From: Streptomyces prunicolor NBRC 13075
Lineage (GTDB): Bacteria; Actinomycetota; Actinomycetes; Streptomycetales; Streptomycetaceae
Direction of reading: 5' to 3'
DNA: 64,000 nt
Assembly (NCBI RefSeq): GCF_000367365.1
Contig: NZ_BARF01000051.1
Coordinates: forward strand, 1 to 64,000
The stretch's first letter is position 1; each line of letters starts with the position of its first letter. The notes under the pieces are model-generated. The model did no database searches and had not been told where the DNA came from. It worked only from the letters and a program-made list of their open reading frames with translations. This document shows, in pieces, positions 8,709 through 17,265 of this stretch. The translations under genes were made by a program, and so were the position numbers.

Positions 8709-10598
8709 GTGAGAACCGCGCCCACGATCCTGCATCTCGACATGGATGCCTTCTTCGCCTCGGCGGAGCAGGCGTCCAAGCCGAGCCTGCGCGGGAAGGC
8801 CGTCGTGGTGGGCGGGCTCGGGCCGCGTGGGGTGGTGGCCACGGCGTCGTACGAGGCGCGGGTCTTCGGGGTGAACTCGGCGATGCCCATGGCCCAGGCG
8901 CGGCGGCTCGCTCCGAACGCGGCGTATCTGGTGCCGCGGTTCGGGTTCTACCGGTCGATCAGCGAGCAGGTGATGGGGCTGCTGCGGGCGTTGTCGCCGT
9001 TGGTGGAGCCGCTGAGCCTGGACGAGGCGTTCGTGGACCTGGAGGCCGGGGGAGCGGCCCGGGACGCGGAGTCGGCGCGGGTGACCGGGGAGCGGCTGCG
9101 GGCGGACATACGGGCGGTCACGGGGCTCACGGGATCGGTGGGCCTCGCCGCCTCCAAGATGATCGCGAAGATCGCCTCCGAGCGGGCCAAGCCGGACGGG
9201 CTCGTGCTGATCGAGCCGGGGACCGAGCGGACGTTGCTCGGGCCGTTGTCGGTGCGCACGCTGCCGGGGGTCGGACCGGCGACGGGTGATCATCTGCGGC
9301 GGGCCGGGATCACCACGGTCGACGAGATCGCCGAGGCGGGCGAGGACGAGCTCGTACGGCTGGTGGGGAAGGCGCACGGGCACGGGTTGTACGCGATGGC
9401 GCTGGCGCACGACGAGCGGCCTGTGGTGGCCGAGCGGGAGACGAAGTCGGTGTCGGTCGAGGACACGTACGACGTCGACATCCACGACCGGGTGCGGGTG
9501 GGCCTGGAGGTGCAGCGGCTGGCCGGCCGGTGTGTGCGGCGGCTGCGGGCGGCCGGGCTGTCGGGGCGGACCATCGTGCTGAAGGTGCGGCGGTACGACT
9601 TCTCGACGCTCACCCGGTCCGAGACGCTGCGTGGGCCCACCGACGACCCCGGGGTGGTGCGGGAAGCGGCGGCCCGGTTGCTGGACTCCGTGGACACCAC
9701 GGGCGGGGTACGGCTGCTCGGGGTGGGTGTCTCCGGGCTCGCCGACTACACGCAGGAGGACCTGTTCGCGCAGGCGGCGGGTGAGCAGGCCGACTTCCTT
9801 GAGGAGGAGCACGCGGAGGAGGAGCGGGGGGAGGAGCAGGCGGCGCCTGTGGAGAGACGCTGGCCCGCTGGGCACGATGTGCACCACGCCGGTTTCGGGC
9901 ACGGGTGGGTGCAGGGGAGCGGGCTGGGGCGGGTCACCGTGCGGTTTGAGAGGCCTGAGGATTCGGGGCCGGGGCGGGTGCGGACGTTCCGGACCGACGA
10001 TCCTGAGCTGGAGCCGGCGGAACCGTTGCCGTTGGTGGCGCGGGCCTCGGGTGAATCGCCGGGGGTGGTGATGCCGTTGGCGGGGCGGGGGCCTGATGAG
10101 GGGCTGGCCGAGCCGTTGTCGTCGGTTGCACGGGGTCCTGATGTGCCACCTGCGGTGCCGGTGGCGAGCCGAGGACCGGACGAGCCGCCGGACGAACCGA
10201 CATCATCGGCGGAGCCGGGTCTTGGTGACTCACAGGGGGAGTTGCTGCAGTCGGTCGCGCGAGGTCCTGGTGCCGGGCCTGTGCAGCCGACGCCGTTGGC
10301 GGTGCCGGGCTCCGGTGACCCACAGGGCGCGCTGTTGGCGTCGGTTGTGCCGGATACCGGTGCCGGGCTTACCGTGTCGCTGCCAGTGAACCCGCCGGCC
10401 TTTGACGACCGGCAGAGCGAGGCACTGTCGTTGATCGCGCGGCGCCCCGGCGTCCAACCTGCCTCGCCGACGGCCCCGGAGATTCGAAGCCCCAGCGACG
10501 CCCTACCTGCTGGACCCGCTCACGTGTCTTCCGAGCCCGCGAGTTTGCCGAAGTCGTGGTCCGGGAGGGATGGGGGTGGGCCGACGTCGAGGCCGTAG
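8709..10598 (+). CDS. dinB: DNA polymerase IV with long repetitive C-terminal extension
   Basis: A Y-family translesion polymerase of 629 aa, well above the usual 350-470. Catalytic acidic residues are in LDMDAFF (D11, D13) and SLDEAF (D105, E106). The helix-hairpin-helix (LPGVGPATGDHLRRAGI) and little-finger regions follow. A beta-clamp motif QEDLF sits at 349-353, where most Pol IV proteins end. Residues 354-629 are a low-complexity tail with degenerate repeats built on (A/S)RGPD/G, PLP and GDxQGELL-like segments. The last 79 bp overlap the convergent PRC-barrel gene. The GTG start has no strong ribosome binding site in view. Confidence 0.9.
   Translation: MRTAPTILHLDMDAFFASAEQASKPSLRGKAVVVGGLGPRGVVATASYEARVFGVNSAMPMAQARRLAPNAAYLVPRFGFYRSISEQVMGLLRALSPLVEPLSLDEAFVDLEAGGAARDAESARVTGERLRADIRAVTGLTGSVGLAASKMIAKIASERAKPDGLVLIEPGTERTLLGPLSVRTLPGVGPATGDHLRRAGITTVDEIAEAGEDELVRLVGKAHGHGLYAMALAHDERPVVAERETKSVSVEDTYDVDIHDRVRVGLEVQRLAGRCVRRLRAAGLSGRTIVLKVRRYDFSTLTRSETLRGPTDDPGVVREAAARLLDSVDTTGGVRLLGVGVSGLADYTQEDLFAQAAGEQADFLEEEHAEEERGEEQAAPVERRWPAGHDVHHAGFGHGWVQGSGLGRVTVRFERPEDSGPGRVRTFRTDDPELEPAEPLPLVARASGESPGVVMPLAGRGPDEGLAEPLSSVARGPDVPPAVPVASRGPDEPPDEPTSSAEPGLGDSQGELLQSVARGPGAGPVQPTPLAVPGSGDPQGALLASVVPDTGAGLTVSLPVNPPAFDDRQSEALSLIARRPGVQPASPTAPEIRSPSDALPAGPAHVSSEPASLPKSWSGRDGGGPTSRP
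10020..10500 (+). repeat. Degenerate in-frame repeats in the Pol IV tail
   Basis: Copies of a roughly 60-100 bp unit, recognisable at protein level by SVARGPD, ASRGPDEPP, GDSQGELLQSVARGPG and GDPQGALLASV, are strung through the extension. Units differ by substitutions and small in-frame changes, which suggests slippage or recombination followed by drift. Confidence 0.65.
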
Positions 10599-10891
10599 TG
10601 GTGGTAGAGCTGGAGTTCCTGGTCCGGGGAGAGGTGGCGGCCTACTCCGAAGTCGGGGGCGTCCTTGATCAGGGAGCGGTCGAAGGGGATGTGCAGGGTG
10701 CCTTCGATCAGTTCGCTGGGCTCCAGGGGGACGAAGGCGTCTCTGGAGAACAGGCCGGTGCGTATGGCCGCCCACTCCGGTTCGCCGGTCGCGTCGTCGA
10801 GGTAGACCTCGTCGATCGTGCCGATCTTGGCGCCGGTGCGGTCGAACGCCTTGCGGCCGATCAGGTTGCGCGGATCGATATCGGTCTGCAC
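10520..10891 (-). CDS. PRC-barrel domain protein
   Basis: A 123-aa cytosolic protein. A PRC-barrel domain occupies residues 5-90 (starting DPRNLIGRKAFDRTGAKIG), followed by a short tail with LSPDQELQLYHHYGL. It starts at GTG 10891 with GGAGGAGG just upstream. Such proteins are common in actinobacteria and are thought to be adaptor or RNA-associated proteins; the role here is unknown. Its 3' end overlaps the end of the Pol IV gene on the other strand. Confidence 0.82.
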   Translation of the reverse strand: MQTDIDPRNLIGRKAFDRTGAKIGTIDEVYLDDATGEPEWAAIRTGLFSRDAFVPLEPSELIEGTLHIPFDRSLIKDAPDFGVGRHLSPDQELQLYHHYGLDVGPPPSLPDHDFGKLAGSEDT

Positions 10892-11010
10892 GGGCCCTCC
10901 TCCTGGTCGCAACTCATCCGTAAGCACTACGAAAGAGCACATTGGGAAAGGTGGCCACTCGAAAGCTCGGCTCCAACGCTCGCTGGTAGGCTGGCGAACG
11001 GCTGCTGACC

Positions 11011-11220
11011 CCGTGCGGGAGAGTCCTCCAGACTTCATCGGAGGCGCCGAAGGAGCAAATCCTCCCCGGAATCTCTCAGGCTCACGTACCGCACGGACGA
11101 GGTCACTCTGGAAAGCAGGGTGCGTGTCGTTGATTCTGTCGACGGCTTGCGCTCTCACCGACGGTGAAAGCCGGTGACCCTCGGGTGGCCGGTGAAGCTC
11201 TCAGGTTGAGATGACAGAGG
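11011..11220 (+). ncRNA. Tandem glycine riboswitch controlling gcvP
   Basis: Two consecutive glycine-type aptamers are visible. Aptamer 1 (about 11011-11096) is closed by a perfect 8-bp P1, CCGTGCGG (11011-11018) with CCGCACGG (11089-11096), and carries the GGGAGAGTCC, GGCGCCGAAGGAGCAA and ATCTCTCAGGC core. Aptamer 2 (about 11104-11220) has CACTCTGG, CACCGACGG and AAGCTCTCAGG and closes with CAGAG near 11214. It sits 68 nt before the gcvP start. Glycine binding should switch on the glycine cleavage gene, as known for this riboswitch class. Confidence 0.93.
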
Positions 11221-11288
11221 GGGAGGCCGTCCGGCACCCCGCTGTCGTGGTGCCCTCGAAGGTCGTGTCCGACCAGGAGGCCTCCCTG

Positions 11289-14174
11289 ATGACTGTCCCT
11301 CGCATTCCGCTCTCCGAGCTCGAACAGGGCATCCCGTTCGAGCAGCGTCACATCGGGCCCGACCAGGAGGCGCGGGCCAAGATGCTCGCGCAGGTCGGCT
11401 ACGGCTCGCTCGACGAGCTCACGGCCGCCGCCGTCCCGGATGTGATCAAGAACGCCGACGATCTCGATCTGCCGGGCGCCCGTACCGAGGCCGAGGTGCT
11501 GGCCGAGCTGCGCTCCCTCGCGGACCGCAACGAGGTCCTCGGTTCCATGATCGGACTCGGGTACTACGGGACCTTCACCCCGCCCGTGATCCTGCGCAAC
11601 GTCATGGAGAACCCGGCTTGGTACACGGCCTACACGCCGTATCAGCCGGAGATTTCGCAAGGGCGGCTCGAAGCCCTTCTCAACTTCCAGACCATGGTCG
11701 CCGATCTGACCGGGCTGCCCACCTCCGGTGCCTCCCTGCTCGACGAGGGGACGGCCGCCGCCGAGGCCGTGGCGCTGTCGCGGCGCATGGGGAAGAACAA
11801 GAAGGGGCTGTTCCTGGTCGACGCCGACGCGTTGCCGCAGACCATCGCCGTGATCGAGACCCGCGCCGAGCCGGCCGGTGTCGAGGTCGTCGTCGCCGAC
11901 CTGAGTGACGGGATTCCGGCCGAGCTCGCCGAGCGGGAGATCAACGGCGTGCTCGTACAGTACCCGGGCGCCTCCGGTGCCGTACGCGACATCAAGCCGC
12001 TGATCGAGCAGGCGCACGCGCTCGGTGCGCTCGTCACCGTCGCCGCCGATCTGCTCGCGCTGACGCTGCTGAAGTCGCCGGGTGAGCTGGGGGCGGACAT
12101 CGCGGTCGGTACGACGCAGCGCTTCGGAGTGCCGATGGGCTTCGGCGGGCCGCACGCCGGATACATGGCCGTGCACGAGAAGTTCGCGCGCAGCCTGCCC
12201 GGGCGGCTCGTGGGCGTCTCCGTCGACGCCGACGGACACAAGGCCTACCGCCTCGCCCTGCAGACGCGCGAGCAGCACATCCGCCGTGAGAAGGCCACCA
12301 GCAACATCTGTACCGCCCAGGTGCTGCTTGCGGTGATGGCCGGTATGTACGCCGTCTATCACGGGCCCGAGGGGTTGAAGGGCATCGCGCGGAGGACGCA
12401 TCGGTACGCCACGATCCTTGCGGCTGGGCTCCGCGTCGGCGGAGTGGAGGTCGTGCACGGCGGTTACTTCGACACGCTGACCGCGCGCGTTCCGGGCCGG
12501 GCCGCCGAGGTCGTCGCCGCTGCGCGTGAGGATGGGGTTAACCTCCATCTCGTGGACGCCGACCAGGTGTCCATCGCCTGCGACGAGACCACCACGCGTG
12601 CCCAACTGGCCGCCGTATGGACCGCGTTCGGGGTCGATGGGGACATCGAGGCGCTCGATGCGTCCGCCGAGGACACGTTGCCCGAGGCGCTGCTGCGCAC
12701 CGACGCGTATCTCACGCACCCGGTCTTCCGGGACCACCGTTCCGAGACCGCGATGCTGCGGTATCTGCGGCGGCTCGCCGACCGGGACTACGCGCTCGAC
12801 CGGGGCATGATCCCGCTCGGCTCCTGCACGATGAAGCTCAACGCGACCACCGAGATGGAGCCGGTCACCTGGCCCGAGTTCGGGCAGCTGCACCCCTTCG
12901 CGCCCGCCGAGCAGGCGCAGGGATACCTCACGCTCATCCGGGAGTTGGAGGAGCGGCTCGCCGAGGTCACCGGGTACGACAAGGTGTCGTTGCAGCCGAA
13001 TGCCGGTTCGCAGGGGGAGTTGGCCGGGCTGCTCGCCGTACGCGGATATCACCGGGCCAATGGCGATGAGCAGCGGACTGTCTGCCTCATTCCGTCGTCC
13101 GCGCATGGGACCAATGCCGCGAGTGCCGTGATGGCCGGGATGAAGGTCGTCGTCGTGAAGACCGCCGAGGACGGTGAGATCGACGTCGAGGATCTGCGGG
13201 CGAAGATCGAGCAGTACCGCGACGAGCTCTCGGTGCTGATGATCACTTACCCGTCCACGCACGGGGTGTTCGAGGAGCACGTCGCCGACATCTGTGCGCA
13301 GGTGCACGAGGTGGGCGGGCAGGTCTACGTGGACGGTGCCAACCTCAACGCCCTTGTGGGGCTTGCCAAGCCGGGGCACTTCGGTGGGGACGTCTCGCAT
13401 CTGAATCTGCACAAGACGTTCTGCATTCCGCACGGTGGGGGTGGGCCGGGGGTCGGGCCGGTGGGTGTGCGTGCGCATCTGGCGCCGTATCTGCCGAACC
13501 ACCCGTTGCAGCCGGCGGCCGGGCCGGAGACGGGAGTTGGGCCGATCTCGGCGGCTCCTTGGGGTTCCGCCGGGATCCTGCCGATCTCTTGGGCGTACGT
13601 CCGGCTCATGGGTGGGGAAGGGCTGAAGCGGGCCACGCAGGTGGCTGTGCTCAGCGCCAACTACATTGCCAAGCGCCTTGAGCCGCACTACCCGGTGCTC
13701 TACACCGGGCCCGGTGGGCTTGTCGCGCACGAGTGCATCATCGATCTGCGGCCGATCAGCAAGGCGACCGGTGTCAGCGTCGATGACATCGCCAAGCGGC
13801 TTATCGACTACGGCTTCCACGCGCCGACCATGTCGTTCCCGGTGGCCGGGACGCTGATGATCGAGCCGACCGAGTCCGAGGATCTGATCGAGCTGGATCG
13901 GTTCTGCGAGGCGATGATCGCGATTCGTGGGGAGATCGAGAGGGTTGGCGCGGGGGAGTGGCCGGGTGAGGACAACCCGTTGCGGAACGCCCCGCACACC
14001 GCTGCCGCGCTCGGTGGGGAGTGGGGGCACGCGTATACGCGTGAGGAGGCTGTCTTCCCGGCTGGTGTCTCTGTTGCCGACAAGTACTGGCCGCCGGTTC
14101 GTCGGATTGACCAGGCGTTTGGGGATCGGAACCTGGTGTGTTCTTGCCCGCCGTTGGACGCCTACGAGGACTGA
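11289..14174 (+). CDS. gcvP: Glycine dehydrogenase (decarboxylating), P-protein
   Basis: This 961-aa PLP enzyme of the glycine cleavage system decarboxylates glycine and passes the aminomethyl group to lipoyl GcvH. Both homologous halves are present (RHIGPD at the N-terminus; the second half starts near GSCTMKLN). The PLP lysine is K709 in HKTFCIPHGGGGPG. I place the start at ATG 11289 with AGGAGG 8 nt upstream; the in-frame ATG at 11211 lies inside the riboswitch P1 stem. No gcvT or gcvH is in this window, so the partners must be encoded elsewhere. Regulation is by the riboswitch. Confidence 0.95.
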   Translation: MTVPRIPLSELEQGIPFEQRHIGPDQEARAKMLAQVGYGSLDELTAAAVPDVIKNADDLDLPGARTEAEVLAELRSLADRNEVLGSMIGLGYYGTFTPPVILRNVMENPAWYTAYTPYQPEISQGRLEALLNFQTMVADLTGLPTSGASLLDEGTAAAEAVALSRRMGKNKKGLFLVDADALPQTIAVIETRAEPAGVEVVVADLSDGIPAELAEREINGVLVQYPGASGAVRDIKPLIEQAHALGALVTVAADLLALTLLKSPGELGADIAVGTTQRFGVPMGFGGPHAGYMAVHEKFARSLPGRLVGVSVDADGHKAYRLALQTREQHIRREKATSNICTAQVLLAVMAGMYAVYHGPEGLKGIARRTHRYATILAAGLRVGGVEVVHGGYFDTLTARVPGRAAEVVAAAREDGVNLHLVDADQVSIACDETTTRAQLAAVWTAFGVDGDIEALDASAEDTLPEALLRTDAYLTHPVFRDHRSETAMLRYLRRLADRDYALDRGMIPLGSCTMKLNATTEMEPVTWPEFGQLHPFAPAEQAQGYLTLIRELEERLAEVTGYDKVSLQPNAGSQGELAGLLAVRGYHRANGDEQRTVCLIPSSAHGTNAASAVMAGMKVVVVKTAEDGEIDVEDLRAKIEQYRDELSVLMITYPSTHGVFEEHVADICAQVHEVGGQVYVDGANLNALVGLAKPGHFGGDVSHLNLHKTFCIPHGGGGPGVGPVGVRAHLAPYLPNHPLQPAAGPETGVGPISAAPWGSAGILPISWAYVRLMGGEGLKRATQVAVLSANYIAKRLEPHYPVLYTGPGGLVAHECIIDLRPISKATGVSVDDIAKRLIDYGFHAPTMSFPVAGTLMIEPTESEDLIELDRFCEAMIAIRGEIERVGAGEWPGEDNPLRNAPHTAAALGGEWGHAYTREEAVFPAGVSVADKYWPPVRRIDQAFGDRNLVCSCPPLDAYED

Positions 14175-14224
14175 CCTTCTGCTGGGAGTGCCGCGAGGCG
14201 TCGTCTTTTGGGTGCGGCACCGTC

Positions 14225-14290
14225 GTGGCTGGTCGCGCCCCGCGTCGGAGCCGCAAATTGATACAGCCCCGCGCCCCTATGGGGCGCGGG
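14225..14290. repeat. Streptomyces-type intergenic repeat with GC hairpin
   Basis: GTGGCTGGTCGCG (14225-14237) is followed by CCCGCGCCCC-TAT-GGGGCGCGGG (14268-14290), a 10-bp stem with a 3-base loop. It lies between convergent gcvP and modC and probably acts as a bidirectional terminator. The same leading words recur at 29173. Confidence 0.7.
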
Positions 14291-14294
14291 TAGC

Positions 14295-15374
14295 TCACGC
14301 GGGATATGAGTGAGTCTGCGTTGCCTTGACCGTTGCCCAGACCAATGCGCCCTGGTGCAGATCCAGTTCGGCTGCCGCGACCGTCGTTAGGTCGGCGGCC
14401 AGGGGGAGTTCGCCGGTTAGGTCTACGCGGATCTGGTCGCCGTGGGTTTCCAGGCCCGCTACCTCGCAGTGCCAGAGGTTGCGGGCGCTGGCGCTGGTGG
14501 GGCGGTCCCGGAAGAGAGTTACCGCGCTCGGTGGGAACGCTACGAACACCTCGCCCTGGAGATCCTCCGTGGTGGTGATCACGGGGCCGGTGTCGAGCGT
14601 GACCGTGTGGCCGTCGGCCCGGCCCTTGTAGAGGTTGAGGCCTACGAGTTGGGCGATGTAGTCCGTGCGTGGGTGGCGGGCGATGTCTGCCGGGGTGCCC
14701 TCCTGGACGATCGAGCCCTGCTCGATCACGACCAGGCGGTCGGCCAACACCATGGCGTCCAGCGGGTCGTGGGTGACCAGGACGGCGACGGCCTCGAACT
14801 CGGCCAGGTGGCGCCGGAGTTGGGCACGTACGTCGAGGCGGGTGCGGGCGTCCAGGGCGGCTAGGGGTTCGTCGAGGAGCAGGAGGCGTGGGCGGGTCGC
14901 CAACGCCCTTGCCACGGCTACGCGTTGGGCCTGGCCGCCGGAGAGTCTGCGGGGCTTGGCGCCCGCGTGCTCGGCGAGGCCCATGCGGTCCAGCCACTCG
15001 GCGGCGATGGCTCGGGACTCCGCCTTCGTCGCGCCCTGGCAGCGGGGGCCGAAGCCGACGTTGTCGAGGGCGGTCAGGTGGGGGAAGAGGAGGTAGTCCT
15101 GGAAGACGACGCCTACGGGGCGGGACTCCGGTGGCGTACGGTCCAACTCCGCGCCGTCCAGCCGTAGATGACCATCCGTCAGGTGGACCAGACCCGCCAG
15201 TGCGCGCAGCGCTGTCGTCTTGCCCGCGCCGTTGGGGCCGAGCAGGGCGACCACGTCGCCGGGGGCGGCGGTCAGTTCGACGTCGAGGCGGAAGGTGCCG
15301 CGGTCCACGATGAGATGGGCGTCGAGGCCCTTGTCGTCCGTGCCTTCGATGGCGGTCGTACGGAGGTTGCTCAT
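14295..15374 (-). CDS. modC: Molybdate ABC transporter ATP-binding protein
   Basis: A cytosolic ATPase of 359 aa that powers molybdate import. Walker A is GPNGAGKTT, the signature is LSGGQAQRVAVARAL, Walker B is LLLLDEP, and a C-terminal TOBE/Mop-like region (about 295-355) follows. The ATG at 15374 overlaps the modB stop by 4 bp, so it is the last gene of modABC. The short segment GTDDKGLDAHLIVD precedes the ABC core and is ordinary for actinobacterial ModC. Confidence 0.92.
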   Translation of the reverse strand: MSNLRTTAIEGTDDKGLDAHLIVDRGTFRLDVELTAAPGDVVALLGPNGAGKTTALRALAGLVHLTDGHLRLDGAELDRTPPESRPVGVVFQDYLLFPHLTALDNVGFGPRCQGATKAESRAIAAEWLDRMGLAEHAGAKPRRLSGGQAQRVAVARALATRPRLLLLDEPLAALDARTRLDVRAQLRRHLAEFEAVAVLVTHDPLDAMVLADRLVVIEQGSIVQEGTPADIARHPRTDYIAQLVGLNLYKGRADGHTVTLDTGPVITTTEDLQGEVFVAFPPSAVTLFRDRPTSASARNLWHCEVAGLETHGDQIRVDLTGELPLAADLTTVAAAELDLHQGALVWATVKATQTHSYPA

Positions 15375-16228
15375 GATGTGGTCATCCAGCGGTCCCGGAG
15401 CCCTGCCAGGACCGCGATCGACACGGCCAGGAGGACCAGGCTCAACGCGATGGCCGCTTCCGGGTCGTTCTGGAGGGCCAAGTAGACCGCCAGTGGCATC
15501 GTCTGGGTGCGGCCGGGGAAGTTGCCGGCGAAAGTGATCGTCGCGCCGAACTCGCCCAGTGCGCGGGCCCAGGCCAGGACCGCGCCCGCCGCGATGCCCG
15601 GGGCGATCAGGGGGAGCGTGACCCGGCGGAACGCGGTGAAGCGGGAGGCGCCGAGCGTTTGGGCCGCCTCCTCGTAGCGGGGGTCCGCGGCGCGCAGGGT
15701 GCCCTCGACGCTGATGACGAGGAAGGGCATCGCTACGAACGCCTCCGCCACCACCACACCCGTTGTCGTGAAGGGGAGGGTGATGCCGAACCAGGAGTCG
15801 AGCCATTGGCCTACGACGCCGTTGCGGCCCAGTGCGAGCAGCAGCGCCACGCCTCCCACCACCGGGGGCAGGACCAGCGGGAGTGTCACCAGGGCGCGGA
15901 GGAAGCCGCGGCCGGGGAACTCCGTGCGGGCCAGTACCCAGGCCAGCGGTACGCCCAGGACCAGGCTCACGGCCGTCGCCGCGGTCGCGCTGAACAGGGA
16001 GAGTTGGAGGGCCTGCCAGACCTCCGTGCTGGTCAGTTGCGATGGGAGGGAGCGCCACGGGGCCCGTACCAGCAGGGCGATCAGGGGGAGGAGCAGGAAC
16101 GCCAGGCCTACGAGTGCGGGGACCAGGAGGGGGAGTGGTACCCCGCGGCCGGTCATCCGGACACGGCGACGCCGCGGACCGCCCTTCAGGGTCTCGGCCG
16201 CGGCATCGGAGGTGTCGAGCTGGGTCAC
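15371..16228 (-). CDS. modB: Molybdate ABC transporter permease
   Basis: A 285-aa inner-membrane permease with about six membrane helices and the EAA-type loop (EEAAQTLGASRFTAFRRVTLP, near residue 190) that docks ModC. A cytosolic N-terminus of about 25 residues precedes the first helix. GTG 16228 overlaps the modA stop (GTGA), and the gene's own stop overlaps the modC ATG, so all three proteins are translationally coupled. Confidence 0.92.
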   Translation of the reverse strand: MTQLDTSDAAAETLKGGPRRRRVRMTGRGVPLPLLVPALVGLAFLLLPLIALLVRAPWRSLPSQLTSTEVWQALQLSLFSATAATAVSLVLGVPLAWVLARTEFPGRGFLRALVTLPLVLPPVVGGVALLLALGRNGVVGQWLDSWFGITLPFTTTGVVVAEAFVAMPFLVISVEGTLRAADPRYEEAAQTLGASRFTAFRRVTLPLIAPGIAAGAVLAWARALGEFGATITFAGNFPGRTQTMPLAVYLALQNDPEAAIALSLVLLAVSIAVLAGLRDRWMTTS

Positions 16229-17049
16229 GGCTTGAGGAAGCCTGCCGCGGAGAGCACCTTCTGACCCTCGGCGGACTGCACCAGGGCGATGAACGCCTTG
16301 GCGGCGACGGCGTTGGGCGCGTTCTTGAGGAGGACGATCGGGTAGTCGTTGATGGCGTTGGCGGACTCGGGGAACTCCACGCCCTGGACCTTGCTGCCGG
16401 CGGCGTGCACATCGGTCTTGTAGACGACCGCAGCGTCGGCCTCCTTCAGCTCCACCTTCGTCAGCGCGCTCTTGACGTCGGCCTCGTAGGACACCGGGGT
16501 GAGCTTCAACTTGCTTGCCGTCAGCGCCTTTTGGGCCGCCGCACCGCACGGCACCGTTTTGTCGCAGAGCACGACCTTCAGCGAGGACTTCGTGAGGTCC
16601 TTCAGGGAGGTCACCTTGTCGGGGTTGCCCGGCAGGGTGGCGATCTCCAGCTGGTTGCGGACGAAGGTGGCCGGCGTGCCGACCGCGTCCTTCTTGTCCG
16701 TCACGATCGCCATGGTCTTCGGGCTCGCGGCGGCGAACACGTCGGCCGGGGCACCGCCGGTGATGCTCGCGGCGAGGGTGTCGCTGCCGCCGAAGTTGAA
16801 GGTGACCTTGGTACCAGGGTTGGCCTTCTCGAACTCCTTGCCCAGCGTCGTGAACGACTCCTGGAGCGAGGCGGCGGCGAAGACGGTGACCGTGCCGGAC
16901 ATCTTCGGGGACGCGGACGCCGAGGAGTCGGACTTCGAGGAGGACGAGTCGTCGCTGGAGGAGCAGGCGCTCAGGGCCAGCAGCGCGGCGGCTCCCGCCC
17001 CGGCAACCTGCAGGGTCCGGCGGGTCCGACGCGCGGAACGGGTCATCAC
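16225..17049 (-). CDS. modA: Molybdate ABC transporter substrate-binding lipoprotein
   Basis: A 274-aa exported lipoprotein. Twin arginines are followed by a hydrophobic stretch and a lipobox LSAC near residue 28, then a Ser/Asp-rich linker. The ModA fold contains VFAAASLQESF and GSDTLA motifs that bind the oxyanion. The start is GTG 17049 or the adjacent ATG 17046, both behind GAGGAG. It is the first gene of modABC. The leader contains a 13-bp tandem duplication. Confidence 0.92.
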   Translation of the reverse strand: MMTRSARRTRRTLQVAGAGAAALLALSACSSSDDSSSSKSDSSASASPKMSGTVTVFAAASLQESFTTLGKEFEKANPGTKVTFNFGGSDTLAASITGGAPADVFAAASPKTMAIVTDKKDAVGTPATFVRNQLEIATLPGNPDKVTSLKDLTKSSLKVVLCDKTVPCGAAAQKALTASKLKLTPVSYEADVKSALTKVELKEADAAVVYKTDVHAAGSKVQGVEFPESANAINDYPIVLLKNAPNAVAAKAFIALVQSAEGQKVLSAAGFLKP

Positions 17050-17070
17050 GGTTCTACTCCTCTGGTCTCT

Positions 17071-17096
17071 TCATGAAAGGGGCTCATGAAAGGGGT
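17071..17096 (-). repeat. 13-bp tandem duplication in the modA leader
   Basis: TCATGAAAGGGGC is immediately repeated as TCATGAAAGGGGT on the plus strand, within about 50 nt upstream of modA. It may be a simple duplication or part of a leader control element. On the modA mRNA each copy contains an ATG. Confidence 0.55.
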
Positions 17097-17265
17097 TGTC
17101 GCGCCCTGGGACGACCGCAACGGCCGTGCCGCGATGATACTGCCGCACTTGCAAGGCATAAGTCTCCTGTCGCATCGCATGAGCTGCACTGTTCGCTTCT
17201 GGGGTGCGCATGTGCGTTTGTACGGGAGTGCCGTCCGGGTACCACATTCCGGGAGGTGATGGCTC

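Noticed and set aside
10020..10500. CRISPR-like array in the Pol IV tail
   Set aside because: Units are unequal, diverged and in frame with the coding sequence; there are no constant repeats with unique spacers.
11211..11288. N-terminal extension of gcvP from ATG 11211
   Set aside because: The segment lies in the riboswitch and has no ribosome binding site; the ATG at 11289 has AGGAGG and gives the normal family length.
11103..14030. 975-codon open frame on the minus strand opposite gcvP
   Set aside because: It is a high-GC shadow of gcvP; the protein has no recognisable fold, is rich in Arg, His and Gly, and has no ribosome binding site.
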